DNA of 64,000 nucleotides from Frankia sp. R82. Its GTDB lineage: Bacteria; Actinomycetota; Actinomycetes; Frankiales; Frankiaceae. The notes below the pieces were generated by a model, which saw only the letters and a program-made list of their open reading frames with translations, ran no database searches and was not told the origin of the DNA. The first letter of the stretch is position 1, and every line of letters begins with the position of its first letter. The position numbers and the translations under genes are program-made. The DNA lies in NCBI RefSeq assembly GCF_023716925.1, contig NZ_JAMQQG010000043.1, positions 25,515 to 89,514 of the forward strand, given 5' to 3'. This document shows, piece after piece, positions 33,558 through 42,692 of this stretch.

Positions 33558-33754
33558 GACGCTTCACGGAGCGCCCTGACGTCGTTGCGGATCTGGTCGA
33601 GCTGTCCCGCCATCGCGTCGGCCTCGATCGCCGCGATGGCCCGGTCGCGGGGGTTTACCCCGGGGTCCTCGGAGAGTCGCCTGCGGTCATCAATGTTCCG
33701 TTTCGCGTTCGCTAGTGCAACGAACACTCTGTGATCACCCATGCTCCCCCGCAC
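33554..33754 (-). CDS. Hypothetical small helical protein, 66 aa
   Basis: GTG 33754 has GGAGAG upstream with good spacing, better than the ATG at 33742 (whose GGGGGAG is too close) or the longer frame from 33784. Helical and basic N-terminus, then a helix pair. It overlaps the end of the repressor gene by 4 bases on the opposite strand. Function unknown. Confidence 0.5.
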   Translation of the reverse strand: MRGSMGDHRVFVALANAKRNIDDRRRLSEDPGVNPRDRAIAAIEADAMAGQLDQIRNDVRALREAS

Positions 33755-33779
33755 CCCGTTCTCTCTCCGCCCCCCGGCG

Positions 33780-33800
33780 GACACCTCACCCTAAGGTGTC
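33780..33800. promoter_or_regulatory. Perfect 7-bp inverted repeat (candidate repressor operator)
   Basis: GACACCT (33780-33786) and AGGTGTC (33794-33800) flank a 7-base spacer, just upstream of the small gene at 33754 and within the 212-base gap to the excisionase. It resembles the GACACC near 32755 before the repressor. The operator role is inference. Confidence 0.4.
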
Positions 33801-33966
33801 GTCTACCTGCAGATACCGACGTAACCGTCAGATTGTGTGACGCTAGTGGTTCGCGCTGTTGCAGGCGAGAACAATAACGGAACGTCATCGTTATTTGCGC
33901 ACAGAAAGTCGATACCGGACAAATCGAATCCTGCTCCGTAGCCAGAGTAACCCGGCCCTGGCAGAG

Positions 33967-34161
33967 CTAGTCGACGACGGTCTGGACCGTGCGTGCCTTG
34001 ATGTACTCGAGCACATCAAGCGTCCGGTAGCGCACCACCCGGCCGATCTTCACGAACGCCGGGCCCTGCGGTGGCGACATCGCCCGCCAGTTCTCCAGCG
34101 TCTTCGCCTTCACCTGCAACAGCTCTGCCAGCTCGCAGGGCTTCAGTAACCGCTCCACCAT
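33967..34161 (-). CDS. AlpA/HTH_17-type excisionase, 64 aa
   Basis: The segment KPCELAELLQVKAKTLENWR is a MerR-type winged HTH typical of excisionases, followed by KIGRVVRYRTLDVLEYI. GGAGG precedes the ATG at 34161. It lies close to, and divergent from, the integrase gene. It would direct excision or regulate integrase. Confidence 0.8.
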   Translation of the reverse strand: MVERLLKPCELAELLQVKAKTLENWRAMSPPQGPAFVKIGRVVRYRTLDVLEYIKARTVQTVVD

Positions 34162-34251
34162 GCCTCCGTCTACTAAGACTGGACGTAGCCTCCCATAAAA
34201 GAGGATGCTGGGGAACCTCCGGGGGCACCGGGGGCCTAGCGGGAGGTACGG

Positions 34252-34482
34252 GTGATGCAGGAAGCCGAGCGGGACGACTCACCTCGGATGTGGGGACCTG
34301 GCACAACCGGGATGGCTCCGACGCCTCAGCGGGAGCCTCGCCGGCGGCTCAGACTCGCAGACCCGCCACCCGCAGACGCCCTCGATGTCGTCGTCCCCGA
34401 CGACCCCCCGCAGCTGTCGCCCCAAGCCGCCCGGACACTTCTCGCTATCCTGCGCCGGGCACACCTCGGCGCCACTGGCTGA
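34252..34482 (+). CDS. Hypothetical small protein upstream of the integrase, 76 aa
   Basis: GTG 34252 with GGGAGG upstream (an in-frame ATG follows at 34255). Basic, Pro-rich, with a helical C-terminus (SPQAARTLLAILRRAH). It sits 36 bases before the integrase start and is probably co-transcribed with it. Unknown function. Confidence 0.55.
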   Translation: MMQEAERDDSPRMWGPGTTGMAPTPQREPRRRLRLADPPPADALDVVVPDDPPQLSPQAARTLLAILRRAHLGATG

Positions 34483-34518
34483 CGCGCCCCCGATCACATC
34501 CAACAGAACGGAGCCGTC

Positions 34519-36224
34519 TTGATCCGCTTCGCGTTCTATGGCCGCGTCTCCACTGAGGATCAGCAGGACCCGGAATCCTCGTTGGGCTGGCAGCGCGGCC
34601 GCGCCACCGCCCTCATCGCCCCCCGCGATGGGCAGGTCGTCGCCGACTACTTCGACATCGGCCAGTCCAGATCGGTCCCCTGGCAGCGCCGCCCCCAGGC
34701 CGCCAACCTCCTCACTGCCCTTGCCGACCCCGACCGTGGCTTCGATGCGGTCGTGGTCGGGGAACCGCAGCGCGCCTTCTACGGTAACCAGTTCGGTTTG
34801 ACCTTCCCCGTCTTCGAGCACTACGGCGTCACCCTCTGGGTGCCTGAGGTCGGCGGCCCGATCGACCCCGGGAACGAAGCCCACGACCTGATCATGTCCG
34901 TGTTCGGAGGCATGTCGAAAGGCGAGCGGATGCGGATCAAAGTCCGCGTCCGCTCGGCCATGGCCGCGCAGGCGCTGACCGAAGGCCGCTACCTCGGTGG
35001 CCGGCCACCCTACGGCTACCGCCTTGCCGACGCCGGCATCCATCCCAACCCAGCGAAGGCGGCCGACGGGAAACGTCTCCACGTCCTGGAACCCGACCCG
35101 GATACCAGCCCCGTGGTCGCCAGGATCTTCCGCCAGTTCCTCGAAGGGCAAGGTATTTTCGCCATCGCCGAGGGGCTGACCGCCGACGGAATCCCCAGCC
35201 CCTCGGCCCACGACCGGACACGTAACACTCACCGCAGCGGGATCGCCTGGGGGAAAAGTGCCGTCCGGGTCATCCTCACCAACCCCCGCTACACCGGACG
35301 GCAGGTGTGGAACAAGCAGCGCAAGGACGAGGTCCTCCTCGACGTGAAAGACGTCGGCCAGGGCACACCACCAAGTTGCGGTGGAACGGCAAAGACGACT
35401 GGATCTGGTCGGAGAAAATCGCTCACCCGCCGCTGGTCAACGACGACACCTTCCGGCAGGCCGGCGCCATCATCGCCTCACAGTCCCGAACCGCGGCGAA
35501 CCCGCACACCCCACCCAGGCGGCGCCACCCCTACCAGCTGCGCGGGCTGATGCACTGCGCGATCTGCAGCCGGCGGATGCAGGGGTCGATGAACAACGGC
35601 CGGCCACACTACCGCTGCGGGTTCCCCGCCGAGTACGGAACTGCGAACGCGCTGAACCATCCCCGCAACGTGTACATCCGGGAAGACCGGGTGGTGCCGA
35701 AGCTGGACCGGTGGGTGGCTACCGCGTTCGCCCCGAACCGGCTGGGCGCCACGATTCGGGCGATGCTCGGCGAGCAGGACCGTCCCGTGGATCTTCGGCA
35801 GGTGGAGGTGGCCCGGCAGGCCCGGGAGGCAATCGCCGACTGCGACCGCAAGCTGGCCCAGCATCGGGCTGCCCTGGAGGCGGGCGCGGACCCGGTGGTG
35901 GTGACGGGATGGATTGCCGAGACGCAGGCAGCGCGGGCGGCGGCGGTCAAACGGTCGAGCGTGACCGCTCCGACGATGCGGCCGATGGCCGAGGAGGAGC
36001 TGGCTGCGCTGGTCGCCGAGCTTGGTGACATCGCGGTCGTCCTCGGCGATGCGGACCCCGCGGACAAGGCGCGGCTGTACGCACAGATCGGATTGACGCT
36101 GATCTACGACCCCGGGTTGCGCCGGGTTGCGGCATCCGTGCAGCTGAACCATGGAGTTCAGAACGTGTCCGAGGGGGGACTTGAACCCCCACGCCCGATA
36201 AAGGGCACTAGCACCTCAAGCTAG
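34519..36224 (+). pseudogene. int: Large serine integrase disrupted by a -1 frameshift
   Basis: TTG start at 34519 with GGAG upstream. The first frame (to about 35,363) has the resolvase domain with catalytic Ser11 in GRVSTEDQ, then the recombinase domain (YLGGRPPYGYRL, NPRYTGRQVWNKQ). At GACGTCGGCCAGGGCAC the natural continuation, GHTTKLRWNGKDDW, is in another frame, so one base is missing near 35,363. The second frame carries the zinc ribbon (LMHCAICSRRMQGS, HYRCGF) and the coiled coil (about 35,800-35,960). Restored length would be about 568 aa, normal for the family. The reading frame ends inside the tRNA gene, so the last 17 residues come from the attachment junction. Without correction no functional integrase is made. 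A sequencing error is possible. Confidence 0.8.
36166..36186. other. Candidate attachment core at the tRNA 3' end
   Basis: The integrase frame crosses directly into the tRNA 3' end, so the crossover should lie around here. The exact core cannot be set, because the other attachment site is outside the window. Confidence 0.4.
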
Positions 36225-36250
36225 CGCGTCTGCCATTCCGCCACCCGGAC
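36166..36250 (-). tRNA. tRNA-Leu (anticodon GAG)
   Basis: 85-nt gene on the minus strand. Acceptor stem GTCCGGG/CTCGGAC with one G-U pair, discriminator A at 36166, anticodon loop CTTGAGG giving anticodon GAG, a long class II variable arm (TGCCCTTTATCGGGCG) and T-loop GTTCAAG. CCA is not encoded. The element lies on its 3' side, the usual arrangement when a mobile element inserts at a tRNA 3' end and restores it. Confidence 0.9.
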
Positions 36251-37549
36251 AGGTGGTCGCGGGTCTCACCCGCCGACAGGAGCGATGTTACACGGTCGGA
36301 CATGGTGGTTGTCGCTACCCCCGGCCACCGGCAGATCAAGTCCCCGGGTGGGGCGCGCCGAAGGTCGGGTGCCGGGGTCGGATCGGGCGTGCGGGCCGTT
36401 CCGCCGGGCGGACCCTGTAGGCGGCGATGCCCTTCCGTGTAGGGGATGCCCTGCGCTCGCCTGGCGCGTCGGCGAGCGCATCAGAACCGGGGAGCATCGC
36501 CGTCCGGCGCGGTGATGTTCGACGGAGGGCGCCGCACTCCGCGTCCGACGATGGTCATGGGTGTGGTGGACGGCCTCTGATCGGGGCCGCAGGGTAGGGG
36601 CGTTGCCGCGGACGGGGTGGCACGGCGGCCGATCGCCGTCCAGGCGCGCTGGCCCGGCGATCGGCCGTACCCGGCGATCGGGCTTGTGCATGCCGATCCC
36701 GGAAGGGTCTGGATCTTGGCGGAGCTTGTCGGCGCTGTGGTTATGTCACGTATCGTCTTCGCCGCACATGTCCAGGCGGCGGCGGGGGTGCCGCCCCTGA
36801 CCTGCCTTGGTCGCTGGCGAATGCTGCTCGCGCAGCGGGCACCGTGCGACGGTGGGATTCGGGCCGCAGCTCTCGCCCCGACGTTGGAAAAAACGTCCGA
36901 GAGGGTGTTCGGCGCAGTGTTCAAACGCCAGAGCGGGCGGTCACTCCTGCGATATCGGCGACGCTTTCACCCATGGGTCGGCGCCGAACAGCGCGCGCTT
37001 TCGCGCGATGTAGGTGCCACCCGTCCCCGACGCCGGTGGGTGATCGGACCATGGTGTCCGCCATGTCGTCGATGCTGGTCGCGGGGCTGGTACTGGACGC
37101 TGGTTCCGTGCGCCCCACCACGGCCGCATCCAGGCCACACCACGCGACTCGACGTCAAACGAGGGAGAGAGGACGGCCGTCGTTCGTGCCCGCTCGCGAC
37201 ATGAACGATCCGGCTGGCGCCAGATCGGAATGCGGAGGAAAATGGTCCACCGGGAAGGTCGAAGAAACGGTATCCCGGCGATAAAGGGCGGGAAAGCGGC
37301 CTCTGGGTCCACGGGCCCACTTCGCGCCCAGGTCGGACCATGCACATGAACGTCGGGTGTCGACTACACGACAGTCATCGCGTCCCAACTTTCAACGGGA
37401 TACCCTGAGCGTCAGTCGAAAGGGTTCCCAACCTGGGATCCAGCCGGCCTCCTCCCCGGCGGGCAAGGGCCCGCCGGAGCGTTCCGGTCGGTACGCGCGC
37501 TTCCCCTTTTTCTCCCGAGGCGCACGTGCCAGGCGTGAAAGGAATACGT
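36251..37549. other. Long stretch with no intact gene next to the tRNA
   Basis: About 1.3 kb of chromosome holding the AraC-type remnant at 36,677-36,965 and otherwise no frame with convincing protein character on either strand. It looks like a decaying region flanking an integration hot spot. Confidence 0.6.
36677..36965 (+). pseudogene. Remnant of an AraC-family regulator
   Basis: The frame reads HADPGRVWILAELVGAVVMS, then FAAHVQAAAG, PPLTCLGRWRMLLAQR, and GAVFKRQSGRSLLRYRR. That closely follows the double-HTH domain of AraC-type cupin regulators (MSRSAFARRF, PPMTYLxRWRM, FKRxxGxSPxxYRR). The N-terminal cupin is missing, substitutions hit conserved sites (for example MSRIVFAAHV), and the frame runs on without a natural end. 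Judged a pseudogene. Confidence 0.7.
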
Positions 37550-37759
37550 ATGGCTGCAGTGCAGACCTTTTTCCAGAACTCCGTCGGGCGCCTCCTGCTC
37601 ATCACGATGCTCGCCTTCGGCCTGGTCGGCGGGACGCTGTCCATCACCCACCCGGACTGGTTCCGCGGGTCGTCCTCCGACGCCGGCGTGATGCCGATCG
37701 GCGGCGGCACCGGTGGTCCGATCAAGGGCGGTCCGATCGTGGTCGACCCGTCCAAGTAG
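37550..37759 (+). CDS. Small single-pass membrane protein, 69 aa
   Basis: ATG 37550 has AAAGGA at good spacing; an upstream in-frame GTG (37526) lacks one. Residues about 12-30 are a hydrophobic helix, followed by a Gly-rich tail (GGGTGGPIKGGP). 144 bases upstream of the hydroxylase-family gene. Function unknown. Confidence 0.6.
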   Translation: MAAVQTFFQNSVGRLLLITMLAFGLVGGTLSITHPDWFRGSSSDAGVMPIGGGTGGPIKGGPIVVDPSK

Positions 37760-37903
37760 TTCCTACGCCCCGCAGCTGCCGGGGCTGCCCGGTGGGGCGC
37801 GGGCCATCACGGCCGGCGCCCCACCGGCGCGACCCGGACCGGCCGGTCCAGGCCGTCGGGCCCGGACCGCGGATCGGCCGCAATCCCCCGAGAGGACACG
37901 CTG

Positions 37904-38860
37904 ATGGCCGCTGTCTCGCCAGTACCCGCGTCGGCCGGGACCAGCACTGCCATCGCGGCGCCGGGGGACGCCACGGTGGCCGGGGGGCGCGGGTGCTCCG
38001 GTAGGTCCGGGGGAGGCCGAGCCAGAGTGCTGCGGAGGGTGACCACGGGCCTGATCGCCGTGGCCGCCGTGGCCGCCGGCGTCCTGGAGCGCCCGCAACT
38101 GGTGCTCGGGTTCGTGATCTGCGCGCTGGTCTTCATTCCCCTCGAACAGCTCATCCCGCTGATCCACCGCCCGCCCCGGCCCGACTGGGTCGTCGACGTC
38201 GTGCACAGCTTCGCCAACCGGCTGCCGATCACGATCGCGTTCGCGGTGGCACTGGGCGTGCTCGGCCCGGCGGCGCACCGGGTGTTCCCGTCGGCGGTGC
38301 GCCACGTCGTGCTCGCGCAGCCGGGATGGCTGCAGTTCGCCGTGCTGGTTCTGGTCGCCGACCTGGCGAACTACGCCGGTCACCGCGCGCTGCACGAGAT
38401 CGGACCGTTGTGGCGGCTGCACGCCGTGCACCACTCCAGCACTGACCTGGACTGGCTGTCCACCAGCCGCGGCCATCCCCTCGACCAGATCATCAACCTG
38501 GTCGTGACCGTGCTCCCGATCTACGCGATCGGCTTCGACCTGAGCTTCTCCGCGGCCTTCATGGCGTTCCAGTTCTACTTTCCGTTTCTGGCCCACGCCA
38601 ACACCCGCATCACGCTGCGGCCGTTGAGCGCCGTGTTCGTCACCCCCGCGTTCCACCACTGGCATCACGCCCTCGAACCCGAGGCGGTCAACCGCAACTA
38701 CGGGGCGATCTTCTCGATCTGGGACCGGCTGCTACGCACCAGTCACCTTCCCCGCCGGCTGCCCACCGCCTACGGCATCCCCGACGCCATGCCGGCCAGC
38801 TGGCTCGGCCAGCTCGCCGCCCCGTTCCGGGCCCGGCCGTCCGCACCCGGCCGGCCGTAG
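37904..38860 (+). CDS. Sterol desaturase/fatty acid hydroxylase superfamily membrane protein, 318 aa
   Basis: A diiron integral membrane oxygenase fold. After a 45-residue polar leader come hydrophobic segments (about 50-85, 105-125, 140-160, 205-240) and the His motifs HRALHE, HAVHHSS and HWHHAL plus a late NRNYG, the eight-His pattern of the superfamily. It would hydroxylate or desaturate a lipid, carotenoid or hopanoid-type substrate; the substrate cannot be read. GAGAGGAC precedes the start. Confidence 0.8.
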   Translation: MAAVSPVPASAGTSTAIAAPGDATVAGGRGCSGRSGGGRARVLRRVTTGLIAVAAVAAGVLERPQLVLGFVICALVFIPLEQLIPLIHRPPRPDWVVDVVHSFANRLPITIAFAVALGVLGPAAHRVFPSAVRHVVLAQPGWLQFAVLVLVADLANYAGHRALHEIGPLWRLHAVHHSSTDLDWLSTSRGHPLDQIINLVVTVLPIYAIGFDLSFSAAFMAFQFYFPFLAHANTRITLRPLSAVFVTPAFHHWHHALEPEAVNRNYGAIFSIWDRLLRTSHLPRRLPTAYGIPDAMPASWLGQLAAPFRARPSAPGRP

Positions 38861-39072
38861 GAGGCCTGGGCACCGGCCTCGTCCTCTTCATGGCCCCCGG
38901 CGCGATCCGAGGCCCGGCTGGCGACGTGAACCCCGGGCGCCGGCACCCCGCGTGACTGGCCGATGCCGCCACGCACAGCCCGCGGTCAGCACCTGGACCA
39001 CTGCGGGAACATCGTGGGATCACCGTGGGGGCCTCGATCGGCGCAGGTGGGTCGGTAGAGGAGCATGGACGG

Positions 39073-39501
39073 ATGCCCGACGTCCGGTGGAAGAACGACC
39101 CCGAAGAGCATGACTACCCCGCGGCGGCGGCCTATCTCGGGCTCCTGGCCGGGCCCGAGGAGATCGACGTCCTGGTGGGGCTGCTGCGCGCGGCCAGGAC
39201 CCGGCACTGGAAGGCCAAGGACATCCTGCGTGCGTCCGGGCTGCCGCTGCTGCCGGTCGACAACCCGCATGTTGCCGCGGACCTGCACAAGATCGCCGGG
39301 CGCAAGGCGTTGTCTCCGGTGCTGCTGATCCGCGGCGACCTGACGTCGGGACGGGCGCTGCAGATCGCCGACGGCTACCACCGGGTGTGTGCGAGCTACC
39401 ACACTGACGAGAACACCGACATTCCCTGTCGGCTGGTGGACCCCGGCACCCGCCCGACCCAGCCGGCCCGGCCAGGGGGCCCGGCGGCGGAGCAGGAGTG
39501 A
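39073..39501 (+). CDS. ParB-like-fold hypothetical protein, 142 aa
   Basis: Start ATG 39073 chosen with GAGGAG about 9 bases upstream. Residues about 40-120 (LLRAARTRHWKAKDILRAS, SPVLLIRGDL, LQIADGYHRVCASY) recall the ParB/sulfiredoxin-like fold in which a DGxHR motif is central. Such single-domain proteins occur in actinobacteria with unknown role. The stop overlaps the antiporter start by 4 bases. Confidence 0.65.
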   Translation: MPDVRWKNDPEEHDYPAAAAYLGLLAGPEEIDVLVGLLRAARTRHWKAKDILRASGLPLLPVDNPHVAADLHKIAGRKALSPVLLIRGDLTSGRALQIADGYHRVCASYHTDENTDIPCRLVDPGTRPTQPARPGGPAAEQE

Positions 39502-40697
39502 GCTTCGCTCTTCTGGCACTGGTCTGCCTGGCCGGGATCACCGGTCCGCTGCTGGCGCTCTCGCACCGCTGGCGGCTGCCTGTCGTCGTCGGTGAACTCC
39601 TGGCCGGGATCGCCCTCGGTCCGATGGGCGTGGGGCGCCTGAACCCGACCACGCCCACGTTCGCGTTCCTGGCCAACGTCGGGTTCGCGTTGGTGATGTT
39701 CGTCGCCGGCTCGCATGTCCCGGTGGGGGACCGTGGCCTTCGGCGCGCACTGCCGGTCGGGCTGTGCCGTGCCGCCGTCGTGGGCGCGGTGTCCGTTCCC
39801 GTCGCGCTGGCCATCTCCACGGTCTTCGGCACCGGCCACCCGGCCCTGTACGCCGTGCTGCTGTCCTCGTCCTCCGCCGCCCTCGTCCTGCCCATCCTCG
39901 ACGCACTACAGCTCGAAGGCACCGCGATCCTGCAGTTACTGCCCCAGGTGGCCATCGCGGACGCCGCGTGCATCGTCGCCCTGCCCCTGGCGATCGACCC
40001 CGCCAGGGCGGGCCGCGCGGCCATCGGGGCCGTCGTGGTGGTGGTCTGCGCCGTTGCGCTGTTCGCCGTCCTGCGCGAGACCGAACGCCGTGGGTGGCGT
40101 GGAAAGCTTCACCGCCTGTCGGAACGCCGGAAGTTCGCCCTGGAACTGCGGATCAGTCTCGCCCTGCTGTTCGGCCTGGCCGCCGTCGCCCAGACCTCCC
40201 AGGTATCGATCATGCTGGCCGGGTTCGCCTTCGGCCTGGCCGTGGCCGCCGTCGGCGAACCCCGCCGCCTGGCCCGCCAGCTCTTCGCCATCACGGAGGG
40301 ATTCTTCGGCCCGCTGTTCTTCCTCTGGCTCGGAGCGTCCCTGGACCTGCAGGCGCTCGCCCAGCGCCCCGCGCTGATCGGGCTCGGCCTGGCCCTCGGT
40401 CTCGGGGCTGGCCTGTGTCACCTCGTCAACCGTCTGATCGGCCAGCCGGCAACACTCGGTGCGCTGGCCGCCGCGCAGCTCGGCGTACCGGTCGCGGCCG
40501 CCACCCTCGGTGCGCAGTCGCACCTGCTGGCCACCGGCGAACCAGCCGCCCTCATCCTCGGCGCCCTCGTCACGATCGCCGTCGCCTCCGTGGCAGCAGC
40601 ACTCACCGGCCGAGATCCCACCGCGCCAGCCAACCCGGCCGACCCGGCCGGTCCCACCCCGACCCCGACCCACGAGCCGGATCCCGAGTCACCCTGA
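39498..40697 (+). CDS. CPA2-family cation/proton antiporter, 399 aa
   Basis: GTG start overlapping the upstream stop. About twelve hydrophobic helices, with GELLAGIALGP near residues 33-43, LDALQLEGT and the ILQLLPQVAIADAA stretch characteristic of Na+/H+ or K+/H+ exchangers of the KefB/NapA type. The C-terminus is a short Pro-rich tail with no TrkA-N/RCK domain, so no nucleotide gating is built in. The coupled upstream ParB-like protein may be a soluble partner; that is inference from the overlap. Confidence 0.8.
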   Translation: MSFALLALVCLAGITGPLLALSHRWRLPVVVGELLAGIALGPMGVGRLNPTTPTFAFLANVGFALVMFVAGSHVPVGDRGLRRALPVGLCRAAVVGAVSVPVALAISTVFGTGHPALYAVLLSSSSAALVLPILDALQLEGTAILQLLPQVAIADAACIVALPLAIDPARAGRAAIGAVVVVVCAVALFAVLRETERRGWRGKLHRLSERRKFALELRISLALLFGLAAVAQTSQVSIMLAGFAFGLAVAAVGEPRRLARQLFAITEGFFGPLFFLWLGASLDLQALAQRPALIGLGLALGLGAGLCHLVNRLIGQPATLGALAAAQLGVPVAAATLGAQSHLLATGEPAALILGALVTIAVASVAAALTGRDPTAPANPADPAGPTPTPTHEPDPESP

Positions 40698-40940
40698 CCG
40701 CAGGTGAAGACCGCCAGGGCGCCAACGGCCCTGTCCGCCAGGAGGAGCCCTGCCCGGCGAGAGGAAAGGATCGGAGCACTGACCATGCCGGTATTCGCTC
40801 TTCCCGACCGGGGTTGGGAGCTCCCCGCCACGGGCGCAGTGTTTCCGACGAGATTCTGAGCTGCTCGATCCGCCGCCTGTATCGATCCGGTCGCCCTTCC
40901 TTGTTCGTGTCCGACGGGGCGGTGGATGGCGTCCACGCGG

Positions 40941-41867
40941 TTATGGCCCGTGCGGGGGCGCGGGCAGGTGTACGAACCGGAAGCCGGCGTTGAGCAGGCG
41001 GGGGAGCGCCGCGGCCACCCCGCGGGCGGTGCCACGGCCGGGATGGTTCATGTGCCCGATCACGATCGACCCGGGCGGGGCGGTGAGCAGGGCGGTGGAA
41101 ACCTGGGCCGGGGTGAAGGTGGCGCCGCCGTCGCCGTTCACCGCGAAGGCGACCACTGTCTCCGCGAGGTCGCCGACGATGCGGACCGCGACGTCGTCGC
41201 AGAAGGCGGTGCCGGGACGGAACAGTCGTGGCGGCGCACCGAGCAGCGCGGTGAGCTTGGCGTGGTTTCCGGCCACCTCGTCGAAGACCTCGCCGCAGTC
41301 TCGGGTTCCCGCGATTCCGTAGGCCGAGCGGCCCGACGTCGACAGCGGGCGGTGCCGGGTTCCGTGGTTGGCGATCTCGAACAACGGGTCGGCGGCGAGG
41401 TCGGCGAACACCGGCCGGTTGGCGTCGATCCACCGGGCGTTGAGGAAAAGGGTCGCCGGCACGGCGTACCGTCGCAGCGTGGTGACCAGCCCGTGGTCGT
41501 AGCCGCCGCCTCCCGGGCCGCCACAGGCATCGAAGGTGAGCGCGAGGGTCCTGCCGCCCATGGGCAGTGTGTCCATCATCCCTGGCAGGTGCAGCCCCCA
41601 GGCGTGGGGAAGCAGCCCCTCGTAGCGGGCGACGATCGCAGCGCGGCTCGGCGTGCCGGGCGCCATCGACAGTCCACCGGGTGTCGCGGGGGCTCCGGCG
41701 GGAACCATGGTCGGGCCGCCGGGATCCGCCCCGATCCGGGGCCCGCCCCGAGCGGGCGCCGGGATCGGTTGCCCGCCGCGTCCGGAGGCGCTGGAACCGT
41801 GCGCCGCGCAGCCGGTCAGAGCCCCGATGGCCATGCCAGCGATCAGCTGACGTCGAGATGCCAGCAC
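40941..41867 (-). CDS. Tat-exported lipoprotein polysaccharide deacetylase, 308 aa
   Basis: NodB/CE4 family metal-dependent deacetylase of cell-surface or extracellular polysaccharide. N-terminus SRRQLI followed by a hydrophobic run and LTGCAA is a twin-arginine signal with a lipobox, so it is anchored outside the membrane. Motifs: TFDACGG (catalytic and metal Asp), HGTRH (metal His pair), RPGTAF, and a late VIGHMNHP. A 60-residue Pro/Gly linker separates anchor and enzyme. Convergent with the antiporter gene. Confidence 0.85.
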   Translation of the reverse strand: MLASRRQLIAGMAIGALTGCAAHGSSASGRGGQPIPAPARGGPRIGADPGGPTMVPAGAPATPGGLSMAPGTPSRAAIVARYEGLLPHAWGLHLPGMMDTLPMGGRTLALTFDACGGPGGGGYDHGLVTTLRRYAVPATLFLNARWIDANRPVFADLAADPLFEIANHGTRHRPLSTSGRSAYGIAGTRDCGEVFDEVAGNHAKLTALLGAPPRLFRPGTAFCDDVAVRIVGDLAETVVAFAVNGDGGATFTPAQVSTALLTAPPGSIVIGHMNHPGRGTARGVAAALPRLLNAGFRFVHLPAPPHGP

Positions 41868-42692
41868 GTCCCCGCCCCCCTTGAGCCCACCCGGTTTTTA
41901 CCATGGGCGGCCGCGAGTCACCGCCGGAGATCCGACATGCACCCCACGCACCTCCCGGGTACCCGGTGTGCTCAGGCGCGGTTGGACACGCGGGTCGGCG
42001 AATCCGTCGGCGGCCGTTGCACCCGGCCCGACATGGGCTCTGACGTCCATCTCGGGCAGTGGCGGGTGGACCGGTGCCTGCGGATGCGTTCGTGGCCTGC
42101 GGCAACCTGCTGGCGGGAGGAGTGATGATGGCTGGGGCGTTCGACGCGGCGACGAGCGCAGGATCGGGCTGGTTCCCGAAAAGCCTTTCATCCTTCGCCG
42201 TCATACATGGGCTTGCCCGTCCGGGACATGTCGCCGCCCATCGTCGTGGCGAGGGTGCGAAGCCCGAAGCCCGATCTTCCGGAGGGGGAGGTCGCGGCTG
42301 TCGGTCCGACGACGTCCTGGGATCTGCGGATCTGCGGCTTTCCGGCGTCCGACCACGTCACAGCACCCGAACGTGCCCGACTTGATAGTAAATAGCCGCT
42401 TAGGTGAACTTCGCGCCGTCTGTTATGGGGTTCTGGCAGCGGGGGCGGGGCTGGTGCGTCCGCGGGAGCGCCGGCCGACCCGCCCGCCATTCGGCCCGTG
42501 ACGCCCCTCTGCACGGAGCATCTCTGCACGGAGCATCTCTGCCGCAGAAGGATGTGGAAGGGCTGTAGCTGGGGCAAGGTGGTGCCGGGTACTCTCAACG
42601 CCGACAACAAGCTCCGACAGGGACAGATCGGAAGATATGTGATGCTTCTCACTTCCTGACCTGCGGGTGCGGGAGAGGGAAGGGGGGCCTCG
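41868..42692. other. 825-base region without a convincing gene
   Basis: Frames here lack protein character on both strands. It contains a short tandem repeat at 42508-42537 and slightly AT-richer DNA near 42,370-42,420 and 42,620-42,660, the latter probably part of the esterase promoter region. Confidence 0.5.
42508..42537. repeat. 15-bp tandem duplication
   Basis: TCTGCACGGAGCATC occurs twice in direct succession (42508-42522, 42523-42537), with the start of a third copy. Probably replication slippage. Confidence 0.8.

Noticed and set aside
36281..36313. Promoter of the tRNA-Leu gene
   Set aside because: A TAACAT-like -10 on the minus strand is plausible, but no acceptable -35 is found at the right distance.
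40603..42204. 533-aa minus-strand frame over the deacetylase
   Set aside because: Frame-shifted shadow of the deacetylase, which carries the signal peptide and NodB motifs in another frame.
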